DNA of 64,000 nucleotides, taken from NCBI RefSeq assembly GCF_900199405.1, contig NZ_LT963430.1:3317605-3381604 (forward strand), read 5' to 3'. Source of the stretch: Beduinella massiliensis. Its GTDB lineage: Bacteria; Bacillota; Clostridia; Christensenellales; Aristaeellaceae. Each line of letters opens with the position of its first letter. Positions within the stretch are counted from its first letter, which is position 1. Made by a program: the position numbers and the translations under genes. The notes below the pieces were generated by a model, which saw only the letters and a program-made list of their open reading frames with translations, searched no databases and was not told the DNA's origin. Below, one piece after another: positions 53,266 through 61,769 of this stretch.

Positions 53266-53718
53266 TCAATCCAGCGCCACCTTTTCCAGCCGGAAGCTCC
53301 CGCCGTCGATCCAAAGCACGGCCATCGAAAGCTCCAGGCTGAAACGGCGCCTTCCGCAGCCTCCCGGGTTGAGCAGCAGGCGGCCGTCCGTCTCCTGCTC
53401 CGAATACCGGTGCGAGTGGCCGTAGACCGCGATATGCGCCCCCGCCAGATCCTCTGGAATCCGCTTGCGGTCGTGCGTCATGAAGAACGCGACGCCTTCG
53501 AGCCTGAAGGACAGGCTGAGCGGCATCTCCGCCGCCCAATCGCCGTCGTTGTTTCCGCGAACCGCATACAGCGGCGCAACCGCTTTCAGCGCGTCATAGA
53601 CCCTAAGGGTGTCAAAATCACCGGCATGCACAATGCAATCACAGCTCGCCAAAACGTCCAGCACCTGCGGACGAAGCAGCCCATGCGTGTCGGATATCAC
53701 GCCCGCCTTGACGGCCAT
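53266..53718 (-). CDS. YfcE/MJ0936-family metallophosphoesterase
   Basis: A 150-residue calcineurin-like phosphodiesterase. The metal-binding motifs are GVISDTHGL (D-x-H), IVHAGDFDT (GD), VRGNNDGD (GNxD), FFMTHDRK (H) and YGHSHRYSE (GHSH). The length is normal. GGAGGGG precedes the ATG. Its 100-bp segment encoding the GHSH region and the downstream NPGGCGRRRFSLEL is duplicated exactly at 45498-45597; this copy is intact and therefore the donor. Confidence 0.94.
   Translation of the reverse strand: MAVKAGVISDTHGLLRPQVLDVLASCDCIVHAGDFDTLRVYDALKAVAPLYAVRGNNDGDWAAEMPLSLSFRLEGVAFFMTHDRKRIPEDLAGAHIAVYGHSHRYSEQETDGRLLLNPGGCGRRRFSLELSMAVLWIDGGSFRLEKVALD
53330..53429. repeat. 100-bp exact duplicate (donor copy in the phosphoesterase gene)
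   Basis: Identical to 45498-45597. Within this gene it encodes the segment around YGHSHRYSEQETDGRLLLNP and GGCGRRRFSLEL. Confidence 0.9.
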
Positions 53719-53927
53719 ACCGCACCCCTCCTTCGCGCCCCCGCAAAAGCCAGGCGGCGTCTTATCAGATTTTTGATCTCCCGCTCAGCCTGGTTCCCAC
53801 GCGCGCATAAACCCTGCCGATCACAGGCAAGACCGACGACTTGCCCTGAGAAAGAAACGCTTACGAGAGGAGATGAAAAAAGCCCTTTCAGGTTGTAGAC
53901 AAGGTTGACATTGGGAAGAAAACAAAC

Positions 53928-53961
53928 AAAAAGTCTGAAAACCGCAGCTTTCAGACTTTTT
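53928..53961 (-). terminator. terminator after tRNA-Ala
   Basis: AAAAAGTCTGAAA (53928-53940) and TTTCAGACTTTTT (53949-53961) pair perfectly; on the minus strand the stem ends in TTTTT. Confidence 0.8.
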
Positions 53962-53962
53962 A

Positions 53963-54038
53963 TGGTGGAGCATAGCGGATTCGAACCGCTGACCTCTACA
54001 ATGCGAATGTAGCGCGCTACCAACTGTGCTAATGCCCC
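53963..54038 (-). tRNA. tRNA-Ala (anticodon CGC)
   Basis: 76 bases including an encoded CCA. Acceptor arms GGGGCAT and ATGCTCC give the alanine identity pair G3:U70. The D arm (TAGCACAGTTGGTAGCGCG), an anticodon arm CTACA-TTCGCAT-TGTAG with anticodon CGC, and the T arm with GGTTCGAATCC are all intact. It reads GCG codons, which are abundant in the GC-rich genes around it. Confidence 0.95.
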
Positions 54039-54180
54039 AAGTATTCAATTTCGAGCGTTTTCGAATGGCATTCGCTCGGTACGCACAATATAATAGCACA
54101 GATTAAGCGTCGATGCAAGGCCTTTTTTGCATTTTCTTCAGCTTTTTTCAGAAAAAGGGCCTGCTTGATCGAAAAGAGCG

Positions 54181-54208
54181 TTGCTTTTCACGCGCTCAAT
54201 GGTATAAT
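54181..54208 (+). promoter_or_regulatory. promoter of asnS
   Basis: -35 TTGCTT (54181-54186), 16-bp spacer ending in TGG, -10 TATAAT (54203-54208). Confidence 0.7.
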
Positions 54209-54247
54209 ATCCGTATCATATTACCATGGGGATGGAGGAACTTTTAC

Positions 54248-55642
54248 ATGCAAAGCCTGACCGTCCGGGAGATTTTCCGCAACACGCCCGCGCAGGATGT
54301 GAGGGACGTGTGCGTTTCGGGCTGGGTGCGCACGCTGCGCGATTCCAAGGCGTTCGCGTTCATCGAGCTCAACGACGGCACCTTTTTCAAGAACCTGCAA
54401 ATCGTCGCCGAGGCGGAAGGCCTTTCCAACTACGCCGAAATCGCCAGAACCGGCGTGGGCGCGGCCATCCGCGTCGCGGGCACGCTGGTGCTGACGCCGG
54501 GGGCCAAGCAGCCCTTTGAAATCAAGGCCGACGCGATCGAGGTCGTGGGCGCGTGCCCGCCGGAATACCCGCTGCAGAAAAAGCGCCACTCGTTTGAATA
54601 CCTGCGCACCATCGCGCACCTGCGTCCGCGCACGAACACGTTCAGCGCGGTGTTCCGCATTCGCTCCCTCGCCGCGCAGGCGATCCACGAATTCTTCCAC
54701 GAGCGCAATTTCGTCTACGTGCACACCCCGATCGTGACGGCCAGCGACTGCGAGGGCGCGGGCGAGATGTTCCGCATCACGACGCTCGACATCGACAATC
54801 CCCCGCGCGACGAGCAGGGGCGCGTGGATTCGAGCAAGGACTTTTTCGGCAAGGCCGCGAACCTCACGGTTTCGGGCCAGCTCAACGTGGAAACCTTCGC
54901 GCTCGCCTTCCGCAACGTATACACGTTCGGCCCGACCTTCCGCGCGGAGCGCAGCTTTACGCCCCGCCACGCGGCGGAATTCTGGATGATCGAGCCGGAA
55001 ATCGCCTTTGCCGACCTGTTCGACTACATGGACCTGGCCGAGGAGATGGTTCGGTTCGTCGTCGGAAAGGTGATGGAGGAAGCGCCGGAGGAAATGGCCT
55101 TCCTGGGGCAGTTCGTGGACAAGGGGCTTTTGGAGCGCCTGACGCTGGTCGCGGGCAGCGAGTTCGCGCGCGTCACCTACACCGAGGCGATCGACATCCT
55201 GCAAAAGAGCGGCGCGGCGTTTGAATACCCGGTCTCCTGGGGCTGCGACCTGCAAACCGAGCACGAGCGCTATCTCACGGAAAAGCACTTCGGGCGGCCC
55301 GTGTTCGTCTACGACTACCCGAAGGAGATCAAGGCGTTTTACATGCGCCAGAACGACGACGGAAAGACCGTCGCGGCGGCCGACCTGCTCGTGCCCGGCA
55401 TCGGCGAGCTGATCGGCGGCAGCCAGCGCGAGGAACGTCTGGACGTGCTGGAAGCGCGCATGGACGAGCTGAAGCTCGATAAGGAATCCTACTGGTGGTA
55501 CCTGGAGATGCGCAAATACGGCGGCGTGCCGCACGCGGGCTACGGCCTGGGCTTCGAGCGGCTGATCATGTACCTGACGGGCATGGGCAACATCCGCGAC
55601 GTGCTCCCCTTCCCCCGCACCACGGGCAGCGCGGACTTTTAA
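54248..55642 (+). CDS. asnS: asparaginyl-tRNA synthetase
   Basis: A 464-residue class IIb synthetase. The N-terminal OB-fold anticodon-binding domain (about 15-110) has [20 protein letters not shown]. Motif 2 is [20 protein letters not shown] followed by MIEPE, the AsnRS-type sequence; motif 3 is [22 protein letters not shown] lies before the ATG at 54248; an in-frame extension upstream would pass through the promoter. It is a single-gene unit with its own terminator. Confidence 0.97.
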   Translation: MQSLTVREIFRNTPAQDVRDVCVSGWVRTLRDSKAFAFIELNDGTFFKNLQIVAEAEGLSNYAEIARTGVGAAIRVAGTLVLTPGAKQPFEIKADAIEVVGACPPEYPLQKKRHSFEYLRTIAHLRPRTNTFSAVFRIRSLAAQAIHEFFHERNFVYVHTPIVTASDCEGAGEMFRITTLDIDNPPRDEQGRVDSSKDFFGKAANLTVSGQLNVETFALAFRNVYTFGPTFRAERSFTPRHAAEFWMIEPEIAFADLFDYMDLAEEMVRFVVGKVMEEAPEEMAFLGQFVDKGLLERLTLVAGSEFARVTYTEAIDILQKSGAAFEYPVSWGCDLQTEHERYLTEKHFGRPVFVYDYPKEIKAFYMRQNDDGKTVAAADLLVPGIGELIGGSQREERLDVLEARMDELKLDKESYWWYLEMRKYGGVPHAGYGLGFERLIMYLTGMGNIRDVLPFPRTTGSADF

Positions 55643-55655
55643 ATCGCATACCCAG

Positions 55656-55692
55656 ACAGGCGGAAAGGCTTATGCCCTTCCGCCTGTTTTTT
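55656..55692 (+). terminator. terminator of asnS
   Basis: ACAGGCGGAA (55656-55665) pairs with TTCCGCCTGT (55678-55687); TTTTTT follows. Confidence 0.85.
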
Positions 55693-55721
55693 GCCGCCCC
55701 AAATTCCCTTCTGCCCGCCGG

Positions 55722-56216
55722 TCAGAAGGGCACCCTGTCCCGCAGCAGCGCGTAGCGCTCCATCACCGGAACGCACACCTCGCCCGCCTCGATCATCCGC
55801 TCGAAGACCGCCCGCGTGACCCAGCGGAAATCGACCGTCTCGCCTTCCTGCAGGACGATGGCCGGACGCTCCTGCGGGCAAAGGTAGAGGTATTCGTCGT
55901 AGAAATTTGAACGCCCCCGATGCTCCAGCAGCAGCTTGAGCGCGTCCGGCGCGGCGCAAAGCCCCGTCTCCTCCGACAGCTCGCGCGCCGCCGCGATGCG
56001 GGAGGTCTCCCCCGCCAGCGCCGAGCCGCCCGTGAATTCCCACTGGCCGCCGTAATGCTTGGCCGGGTGGCGCAGGGTAATCAGCAGTTCCCCCCTGGGG
56101 TTCACGGTCAGGATGTCGACCACCTGATGGTATAGCCCCTCCGGCATGGGCTCGCCCCGCAGGTGAAGCCCGCCCGTCGCCCGCTTGTTCTCGTCCAGCA
56201 AATCCCAATATTCCAT
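55722..56216 (-). CDS. Nudix hydrolase
   Basis: A 164-residue hydrolase of nucleoside-diphosphate derivatives. The Nudix box is complete: GGSALAGETSRIAAARELSE followed by ETGL (G-x5-E-x7-R-E-x2-E-E-x-G). The opening YWDLLDENKRATG resembles the isopentenyl-diphosphate isomerase-like/YfcD subgroup, in which the substrate is uncertain. AGGAGG precedes the ATG. It lies 15 bases after the GNAT gene in one operon. Confidence 0.93.
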   Translation of the reverse strand: MEYWDLLDENKRATGGLHLRGEPMPEGLYHQVVDILTVNPRGELLITLRHPAKHYGGQWEFTGGSALAGETSRIAAARELSEETGLCAAPDALKLLLEHRGRSNFYDEYLYLCPQERPAIVLQEGETVDFRWVTRAVFERMIEAGEVCVPVMERYALLRDRVPF

Positions 56217-56231
56217 AAGTACCTCCTGACT

Positions 56232-56828
56232 TCAGACCCTCGGAAGGACGCGCGCCTCCCCATCCCGCAGCACCGCGTCCACAAACGCCTTTTCCAGCGC
56301 GTCAACCGGCCGGATTTCGCGCCGCGGAACCGGATGCTCCCCTAAAAACAGCTCGTAATAGCACACGTCATGCCAGGCGTCGAATTTATACCCCACCTTC
56401 TCCAGCGTGCCCACGAGCCGAAAGCCCATGCGCTCGTGCAGCGCGCGGGAGGGCGCGTTGGAGGCGGTAATGACGCCAAACGCGCTTTCAAACCCCTGCG
56501 CCGAAAGCAGGCGCAGCACGCACGTATACAGCGCCAGACCCGCGTGCCTGCGGTGGCATTCGGGCGCGAGGTAGAGCGACAGGTCGACCGTGGGGCGATA
56601 GGCGGCGCGCTGCGCGAACGGGGAGGCGTAGCAGTATCCGAGCGCCTGCCCGTCCTCCTCCGCCGCCAGATACGGAAAGCCGCTCTCCTGTAATGAACGG
56701 ATGCGCGCGGCAAAATCCTCCGCCGTGGGCGTCTTTGTTTCAAACGTTGCCGCGGAACGCTCGACGTAAGGGCGATAGACCGAAAGCAGCGCCTCTGCGT
56801 CTTCGGGCGCGGCAAAGCGGATGTGCAT
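56232..56828 (-). CDS. GNAT acetyltransferase, phosphinothricin-acetyltransferase-like
   Basis: A 198-residue GNAT protein. IRFAAPEDAEALLSVYRPYV and the central VDLSLYLAPECHRRHAGLAL (acetyl-CoA loop; quoted in part) with VITASNAPSRALHERMGFRL and WHDVCYYEL are the landmarks of the PAT/MddA subgroup, which acetylates amino groups of phosphinothricin, methionine sulfone or similar small molecules. The ATG follows GGGAGG. Natural substrate unknown. Confidence 0.92.
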   Translation of the reverse strand: MHIRFAAPEDAEALLSVYRPYVERSAATFETKTPTAEDFAARIRSLQESGFPYLAAEEDGQALGYCYASPFAQRAAYRPTVDLSLYLAPECHRRHAGLALYTCVLRLLSAQGFESAFGVITASNAPSRALHERMGFRLVGTLEKVGYKFDAWHDVCYYELFLGEHPVPRREIRPVDALEKAFVDAVLRDGEARVLPRV

Positions 56829-56868
56829 GCGCGGTTCCTCCCAAAGATAAAATTTTTTGTCGGCCGGG

Positions 56869-56897
56869 TGAACCTTTTTCCCTCTTTTTGCATCTTA
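56869..56897 (+). promoter_or_regulatory. candidate ECF-type autoregulated promoter
   Basis: TGAACC (56869-56874) followed by a T-rich stretch and, 16 bases on, CATCTTA (56891-56897). The TGAACC -35 is typical of ECF sigma factors, which commonly transcribe their own operon; no vegetative promoter is visible here. Confidence 0.5.
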
Positions 56898-56956
56898 ATA
56901 GGTAGATGAATGGACAAGCAAGCGCCGGGCCTCGGCGCGGGGTAAGGGGGAAGAAG

Positions 56957-57433
56957 ATGGATGCGGTAACATTTCAAAAAGAAGCGATGCGCCTGCAGAC
57001 GCTTCTGTACCACGTTTCGTTCTCCATCCTGAGAAACGATCAGGATTGCGCGGACGCGGTGCAGGAGACGCTGATGCTCGCCTGGCAGCATCGGGGAGAC
57101 CTGCGCGAGGGGTCTTCGTTCAAGCCCTGGCTGACGCGCATACTGGTCAACACCTGCAACACCATGCTCAGGAAGCGCGCGCGGGCGCGGCTCGTGCTGC
57201 TGGACGAGGTCATCGTCCCTACGGGCGACGCGGACACCCTGCCGCTGCGCGACGCGCTGGACCGGCTGCCGCAGGACCTGCGGGTCGCCACGGTGCTGCA
57301 CTACCTGGAGGGCTTTTCGGTCCGCGAGATCGCGGAAATGCTCGATACACCGGAGAACACCGTCAAGATGCGGCTCATGCGCGCCCGAAGGCGGCTGCGC
57401 GGCATGCTGTCCGAAGAGGAGGTGATCGGGTGA
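56957..57433 (+). CDS. ECF-family RNA polymerase sigma factor
   Basis: A 158-residue sigma-70-like factor with only regions 2 and 4. Region 2: AMRLQTLLYHVSFSILRNDQ, DCADAVQETLMLAWQH, FKPWLTRILVNTCNTMLRK. Region 4: LPQDLRVATVLHYLEGFSVREIAEMLDTPENTVKMRLMRARRRLRG (quoted in parts: VREIAEMLDTPENTVKMRLM). The ATG at 56957 follows GGGGGAAG. The anti-sigma gene begins at its stop codon. Probably controls this operon, including the CotH-like gene, in response to an envelope signal. Confidence 0.94.
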   Translation: MDAVTFQKEAMRLQTLLYHVSFSILRNDQDCADAVQETLMLAWQHRGDLREGSSFKPWLTRILVNTCNTMLRKRARARLVLLDEVIVPTGDADTLPLRDALDRLPQDLRVATVLHYLEGFSVREIAEMLDTPENTVKMRLMRARRRLRGMLSEEEVIG

Positions 57434-58680
57434 TGGAAAAGATGGACACGAAGTTTCAAAAGGAATTGCGTCAGGCGCTTCCCCCGGTACCGGACCTCTT
57501 CAAAGCGGCCATGGAAGAGACGCTTTCGGAAATTGTAGCACAGGAAACCGGCGCGTGCAAGACGGAGCGAAGCCGGCGCGTCCGTCTCGACACGTCGCGC
57601 GTATCGCAGGAAGCCGGACAAACGGAATCCCCGAAGCGCCCCGTTGTAAAGCATTCGCACAGGAAGTCCCGCACAGGCCTCCTCATCCTGATCGCCGCGC
57701 TGCTGCTCGCGACGGTGGCTTTCGCGGTCGCCAGCCGATTGAGCGCGCTGGAGGCCTGGTGGATCACCCTGCCCAAGGAAAAGGAAGCGGAAATGCTCCA
57801 GCGCGACCTGGCCTCCTACCGCGAGGGCGACATCGAGGTGCGCATGGAGGAAGCCACCTACGACGGCATGACGCTCTACCTCGTATACAGCGTGCGCGAC
57901 CACAGCGACCCCAATCTGCTGGGGGAAAACGACGTGGGCGACGAAAACCGGTACATTTACGACGGCGCGCCGCAGGGCGCGCAGAACGCGGGCTTCGGCT
58001 GGTGGAACGACAACGTCTTCATCAACGGCAAGGCGGTCATGCCCATACACGGGGAGCAGGTCTTCGGCGGCCCCAACCCCGGCGAAGCGCTGCACTACTG
58101 GCAGGCGGACTACTACCTTCTGGACGTCGAATTCACGGGCGACGAGGTGGAAATCGGCATTCCCATCCTGCCGCACACGGAGGCGGACAGGCCCAAGATT
58201 TTAGAGGACGGAACGATGCTCGCGCCGGAGCACGGGCTGTTTACCTTCAAGCTGGACCTTTCCATGGCCAAGCAGAAGCGCGTAGAGCACCCCGATTATG
58301 CCGTGCAGTTTGAAAACAGCACCGCGCGCGTGGGCGACGTCGTCTACACGCCGCTCAGCCTGTACGTCAACGTGAATTTCACCGCGACGCAGGAAGCCAT
58401 CGACGCGATGACCGCAAAATACACGGAGGAATCCGGCTTTAACTGGCCGGCGTCGGCCTACGACGTCGCCTGCGAAGAGGGATGGAATCGTATATGCTTT
58501 GCCGACGGCGACGGCAACTACGTGGGCGAGGCCCGCATGAGCGCAGGCGGAGACAAATCCTGGTACACCCTGCCCGTCCTGGAGCCGTGGCCGGAGGAGC
58601 TCTACCTCGCCTATGCGATACGCGACGAATCGTGGAACGTGACGGGCGTCCAGATGGAAAATGCCCTGCGCATCCGCTGA
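57433..58680 (+). CDS. membrane anti-sigma factor-like protein (DUF4179-type)
   Basis: 415 residues. A cytoplasmic N-terminal part (1-80) can bind the sigma factor, one membrane helix follows (81-100, TGLLILIAALLLATVAFAVA) and the rest is a large extracytoplasmic domain, mostly beta-rich, with repeated aromatic motifs (GWWNDNVFINGKAVMP, HYWQADYYLLDVEF). This is the arrangement of Bacillota sigma/DUF4179 pairs. The start overlaps the sigma stop by one base (TGATG). No zinc-binding HxxxCxxC anti-sigma motif is visible. Confidence 0.82.
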   Translation: MEKMDTKFQKELRQALPPVPDLFKAAMEETLSEIVAQETGACKTERSRRVRLDTSRVSQEAGQTESPKRPVVKHSHRKSRTGLLILIAALLLATVAFAVASRLSALEAWWITLPKEKEAEMLQRDLASYREGDIEVRMEEATYDGMTLYLVYSVRDHSDPNLLGENDVGDENRYIYDGAPQGAQNAGFGWWNDNVFINGKAVMPIHGEQVFGGPNPGEALHYWQADYYLLDVEFTGDEVEIGIPILPHTEADRPKILEDGTMLAPEHGLFTFKLDLSMAKQKRVEHPDYAVQFENSTARVGDVVYTPLSLYVNVNFTATQEAIDAMTAKYTEESGFNWPASAYDVACEEGWNRICFADGDGNYVGEARMSAGGDKSWYTLPVLEPWPEELYLAYAIRDESWNVTGVQMENALRIR

Positions 58681-58714
58681 AACAAGGGACGACATCGCTA
58701 AAGGAGGGGAGCCC

Positions 58715-58870
58715 ATGAGGTTTATCAGGCGTGAATGGATGATCGACCTGGCGGAAATCGCGATCCTGGTGGCGGCCCTAATGCTGCTCGCCACAGGATT
58801 GGGCCGCGCGGCGGACCGGGAGCCGTTTTCTCCGCCCACCGGCGCAGCAGAGGTGCAGGATGTCCGCTAA
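58715..58870 (+). CDS. small single-helix membrane protein
   Basis: 51 residues, with AAGGAGGGGA before the ATG. A basic start (MRFIRREW) is followed by one membrane helix (MIDLAEIAILVAALMLLATG) and a short outside tail. It lies between the anti-sigma and CotH-like genes and overlaps the latter by 11 bases, which argues that it is really translated. No family recognised. Confidence 0.65.
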   Translation: MRFIRREWMIDLAEIAILVAALMLLATGLGRAADREPFSPPTGAAEVQDVR

Positions 58871-60512
58871 ATCGCGGCGCCTGTGCGCATACCGCGCCGC
58901 GCTGCCGCTTCTTCTTCTGCTGCTCCTTCCGCTTTGCGCCGGGGCGGAGGCGTTCTGCCTCGCCCGCGGCACCCCGGACGGCGCGCCGCGCATCTCGCTC
59001 TATCAGGACAGGACGGGCTGCTACCTTTTTCTTCCTTCCGGCATCCGCACGGAGGAATGGCGCATTTACGGCCCGGAGCCCGTCGTCCTTGCCGGTGCGC
59101 GCCTGAGTCGCGGCGCTGGCGCGCCGCACCTGGCGGACGGCGACACGGTTCGCCTCGAGGCCGGCGGGAAAGCCCTGGACGTGCGGGTGATGCAGTCCTC
59201 CTCCGTGCCCTCGCTCTTCATCACCACGCAGTCCGGCACGCTTTCGTTCATCCACGAAAAGAAGACGAACAAGGAGCCCGGCGCATACGCGCTGCTGAGC
59301 GCGGACGGCGAGCCGCTCGCGCAGGGCGCGCTGGAACACGTGAAGGCGCGCGGCAATTCGTCCTTTCAGTTCAACAAGAAGTCCTACCAGATCAAGCTGG
59401 AGAAGGGGGAGCCGCTGCTCGGCATGGACAAGGCCAAGCGCTGGGTTCTGATCGGCAACGCGCGCGACCGCTCGCTGCTGCGCAACAAGGTTACGTTGGA
59501 CCTGGCCGCGCTTTCAGGGCTGGCCTGCACGCCGGAGAGCGAATCCGTCGATCTGTACATGAACGGCGAGTACCGCGGCACCTATCTCCTGTGCGAAAAG
59601 GTCGAGGTGAACGAAGGCCGCGTGGACATCGACGACCTGCAAAAGGAGACGGAGGCGTTTCTCGGCTGCAAGGCCGAGACGTTTGCGCAGAAGGGCAGCG
59701 CGAAAAGCCTGGCTGGCGGCTTCAAGTACTTCGACCTGCCCGCAGACCCGGCGGACATCACGGGCGGGTACCTGGTCGAATACGAGGCCTATCCCGTGCG
59801 CTATAAGGAGGAACCGAGCGCCTACACCACGCAGGGCGGCGCGGTGCTGGTCGTCAAGAGCCCGGAATACGCTTCAAAGGCGCAGATGGCGTACATCACG
59901 TCGCTCCTGCAGCGCTTTGAGGACGCGATCCGCTCTCCGGACGGCGTGGACCCGTCCTCGGGCCTGCGCTACGACGAGATCGCGGACCTGCCCTCCCTCG
60001 CGCGCAAGTACCTGATCGAGGAGATCAGCAAGAACTACGACGGCAACCAGAGCAGCCAGTTCTTCTACAAGCCGCGCGACGCGCAGAGCACGCTGCTCTA
60101 CGCCGGGCCCGCCTGGGACTACGACAGCGCCTACGCGGGCTACGCGCGGGAGAAGGGCATGGACGTGCTGCGGCCCGAGGGGCTTTCCGTCGCCACCCGT
60201 TCAGGAGGGAAGTACTGGTGGCCCGCCCTGTACGCGCACGAGGACTTCCGCGCGGCGGTCGCGTGCCTCTACGCGCAGGACTTTCTGCCCCTGCTGCTCG
60301 ACCTGACCGGCGACGGCGGGCAGATGCGTTCCCTTTCCGATTACGCGCAGGAGATCGAGGACTCCGCGGCGATGAACTTCGTGCGCTGGCCGATTCCGAA
60401 AAACCCCACGACCGCCGCGCCGATCGGGCGGACGCACGCGGAAAACGTGGAGATGCTGCGCGCGTTCATCGAGGCGCGCGCGGAGTTTCTCGCGCGGGAG
60501 TGGGCGCTCTGA
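58860..60512 (+). CDS. secreted CotH-family protein
   Basis: 550 residues. Signal peptide (LPLLLLLLLPLCAGAEA), then an N-terminal beta region (about 30-120), then the CotH kinase-like domain: VKARGNSSFQFNKKSYQIKL, MDKAKRWVLIGNARDRSLLR, DLYMNGEYRGTYLLCEKVEV, YLIEEISKNYDGNQSSQFFY and the metal-site-like PAWDYDSAYAGY (D-x-D). Bacillus CotH is a kinase of spore coat proteins, with relatives in many secreted clostridial proteins. A signal peptide points to an extracellular role here. Last gene of the ECF operon. Confidence 0.92.
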   Translation: MSAKSRRLCAYRAALPLLLLLLLPLCAGAEAFCLARGTPDGAPRISLYQDRTGCYLFLPSGIRTEEWRIYGPEPVVLAGARLSRGAGAPHLADGDTVRLEAGGKALDVRVMQSSSVPSLFITTQSGTLSFIHEKKTNKEPGAYALLSADGEPLAQGALEHVKARGNSSFQFNKKSYQIKLEKGEPLLGMDKAKRWVLIGNARDRSLLRNKVTLDLAALSGLACTPESESVDLYMNGEYRGTYLLCEKVEVNEGRVDIDDLQKETEAFLGCKAETFAQKGSAKSLAGGFKYFDLPADPADITGGYLVEYEAYPVRYKEEPSAYTTQGGAVLVVKSPEYASKAQMAYITSLLQRFEDAIRSPDGVDPSSGLRYDEIADLPSLARKYLIEEISKNYDGNQSSQFFYKPRDAQSTLLYAGPAWDYDSAYAGYAREKGMDVLRPEGLSVATRSGGKYWWPALYAHEDFRAAVACLYAQDFLPLLLDLTGDGGQMRSLSDYAQEIEDSAAMNFVRWPIPKNPTTAAPIGRTHAENVEMLRAFIEARAEFLAREWAL

Positions 60513-60734
60513 TGATCGGCAAAGCGTCGTCCTAAAAAAGGGGAAGCTTCCTCTTCTATCAAAGAAGTCGTATCGATAAGCTCTGCCCGCTGCGCCCCGA
60601 TCGGCGCGCTGGGCACGGCCCTCCCCGCACCCTGCCGTCAAACGCGCGGCATTTGCGGTGGGACACATTTCCCGCGTCCTTCGTGCAACGCAAGCCTTCA
60701 TTTTGCCTTAGGCCGTCGGCCCTGCCGATAGCCA

Positions 60735-60779
60735 AAGCGCCCGACGGCGGAGCTCTCCGCCGTCGGGCGCTTGTTTTTT
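60735..60779 (+). terminator. terminator between the CotH-like gene and miaA
   Basis: AAGCGCCCGACGGCGGA (60735-60751) pairs perfectly with TCCGCCGTCGGGCGCTT (60756-60772); GTTTTTT follows. The stretch 60513-60734 before it holds no gene I can support. Confidence 0.85.
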
Positions 60780-60783
60780 GCGG

Positions 60784-61689
60784 CTATTTTCCGTGTTTTT
60801 CGAGGAACGCGTCGATTGCCTCGCACGCCTGCGCCATGGGGTCGCCCGCCATGTCGAGCCACAGCACGTCCGGGTTTCGGCGGAACCAGGTCATCTGGCG
60901 CTTGGCGAACTTCTTGATCGCGGCCGCGAGCTGGTCCGCCATTTCCTCCTGCGTAGGGATTTCGCCCAGCAGGTACTGACAGATGTAGCGGTACTCGAGG
61001 CCGAGGCCCAGCAGGAACTCCGCGCTCGCGCCCGCCTCCAGCAGCCCGCGCACCTCGTCTATCATGCCCTGCCCGAGCCTTCGCGAAAGCCGCTCGTCGA
61101 TGCGCCTGCCGAGCGTCTCCCGATCCCAGGTGACGCCCAGGCGCAGCACGTCGTAGCGGGGCTCCTTGCGCCCGGGGTGGTAGTCCCCCGCCTTCAGCCG
61201 CTCCAGCGCGCGCATGACCCGGTTGCGGTTGCGGGGATCGATCTGCGCGTCCGGCGCCTGCTGCATGAGCCTTCGGTAAAGCTCCGGCGTGTCGAGCTTT
61301 TCCAGCTCCGCGCGGTACTCGAGGTCCGGGGCGCAGTCGGAGAGCACGTAGCCGTCCGCCACGGAATCGACGTACAGCCCCGTGCCCCCCACGATGAACG
61401 GCAAGCCGCCCCGGCCCCGGATCGCCTCGATGGCCTCGTACGCGAGGCGCTGAAAGTCCGCCATGGAGAAGAACTCCCCCGGCGCGCGCACGTCGAGCAG
61501 GTGATGGGGAACCCCCTTCATCTCCTCCGGGGTGATCTTGCCGCTGCCCAGGTCGAGCCCCCGGAACACCTGGCGCGAATCGGCGGAGAGGATCTCGCCT
61601 CCGTAGCGCAGGGCGAGCTCGACGCCAAGCCCGCTCTTGCCGGAGGCGTTGGTGCCGACGACGGCGATGATGGGGGGCAGCTTTTGCAT
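60784..61689 (-). CDS. miaA: tRNA dimethylallyltransferase
   Basis: A 301-residue enzyme that adds dimethylallyl to A37 of tRNAs reading UNN codons. The P-loop is GTNASGKS (12-19), a variant of the usual GPTASGKT. LSADSRQVFRGLDLGSGK, GVPHHLLDV, FIVGGTGLYVDSV, RNRNRVMRALE and the C-terminal FAKRQMTWFRRNPDVLWLD (zinc-free insertion end) are typical. ATG at 61689 has AAGGAGA upstream; an in-frame extension to 61914 lacks a ribosome site. Confidence 0.95.
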   Translation of the reverse strand: MQKLPPIIAVVGTNASGKSGLGVELALRYGGEILSADSRQVFRGLDLGSGKITPEEMKGVPHHLLDVRAPGEFFSMADFQRLAYEAIEAIRGRGGLPFIVGGTGLYVDSVADGYVLSDCAPDLEYRAELEKLDTPELYRRLMQQAPDAQIDPRNRNRVMRALERLKAGDYHPGRKEPRYDVLRLGVTWDRETLGRRIDERLSRRLGQGMIDEVRGLLEAGASAEFLLGLGLEYRYICQYLLGEIPTQEEMADQLAAAIKKFAKRQMTWFRRNPDVLWLDMAGDPMAQACEAIDAFLEKHGK

Positions 61690-61769
61690 AGACGCATTTC
61701 TCCTTGCGGCGTTTTCCCCTATTATATCAGATCGCCGGCGAAGGGACAAGCGCGGAGCACGCAGAGGCG

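Noticed and set aside
53027-53539. 170-codon frame overlapping the phosphoesterase gene
   Set aside because: Out-of-frame reading; it shares residues with a frame at 45192-45716 only because of the 100-bp DNA duplication.
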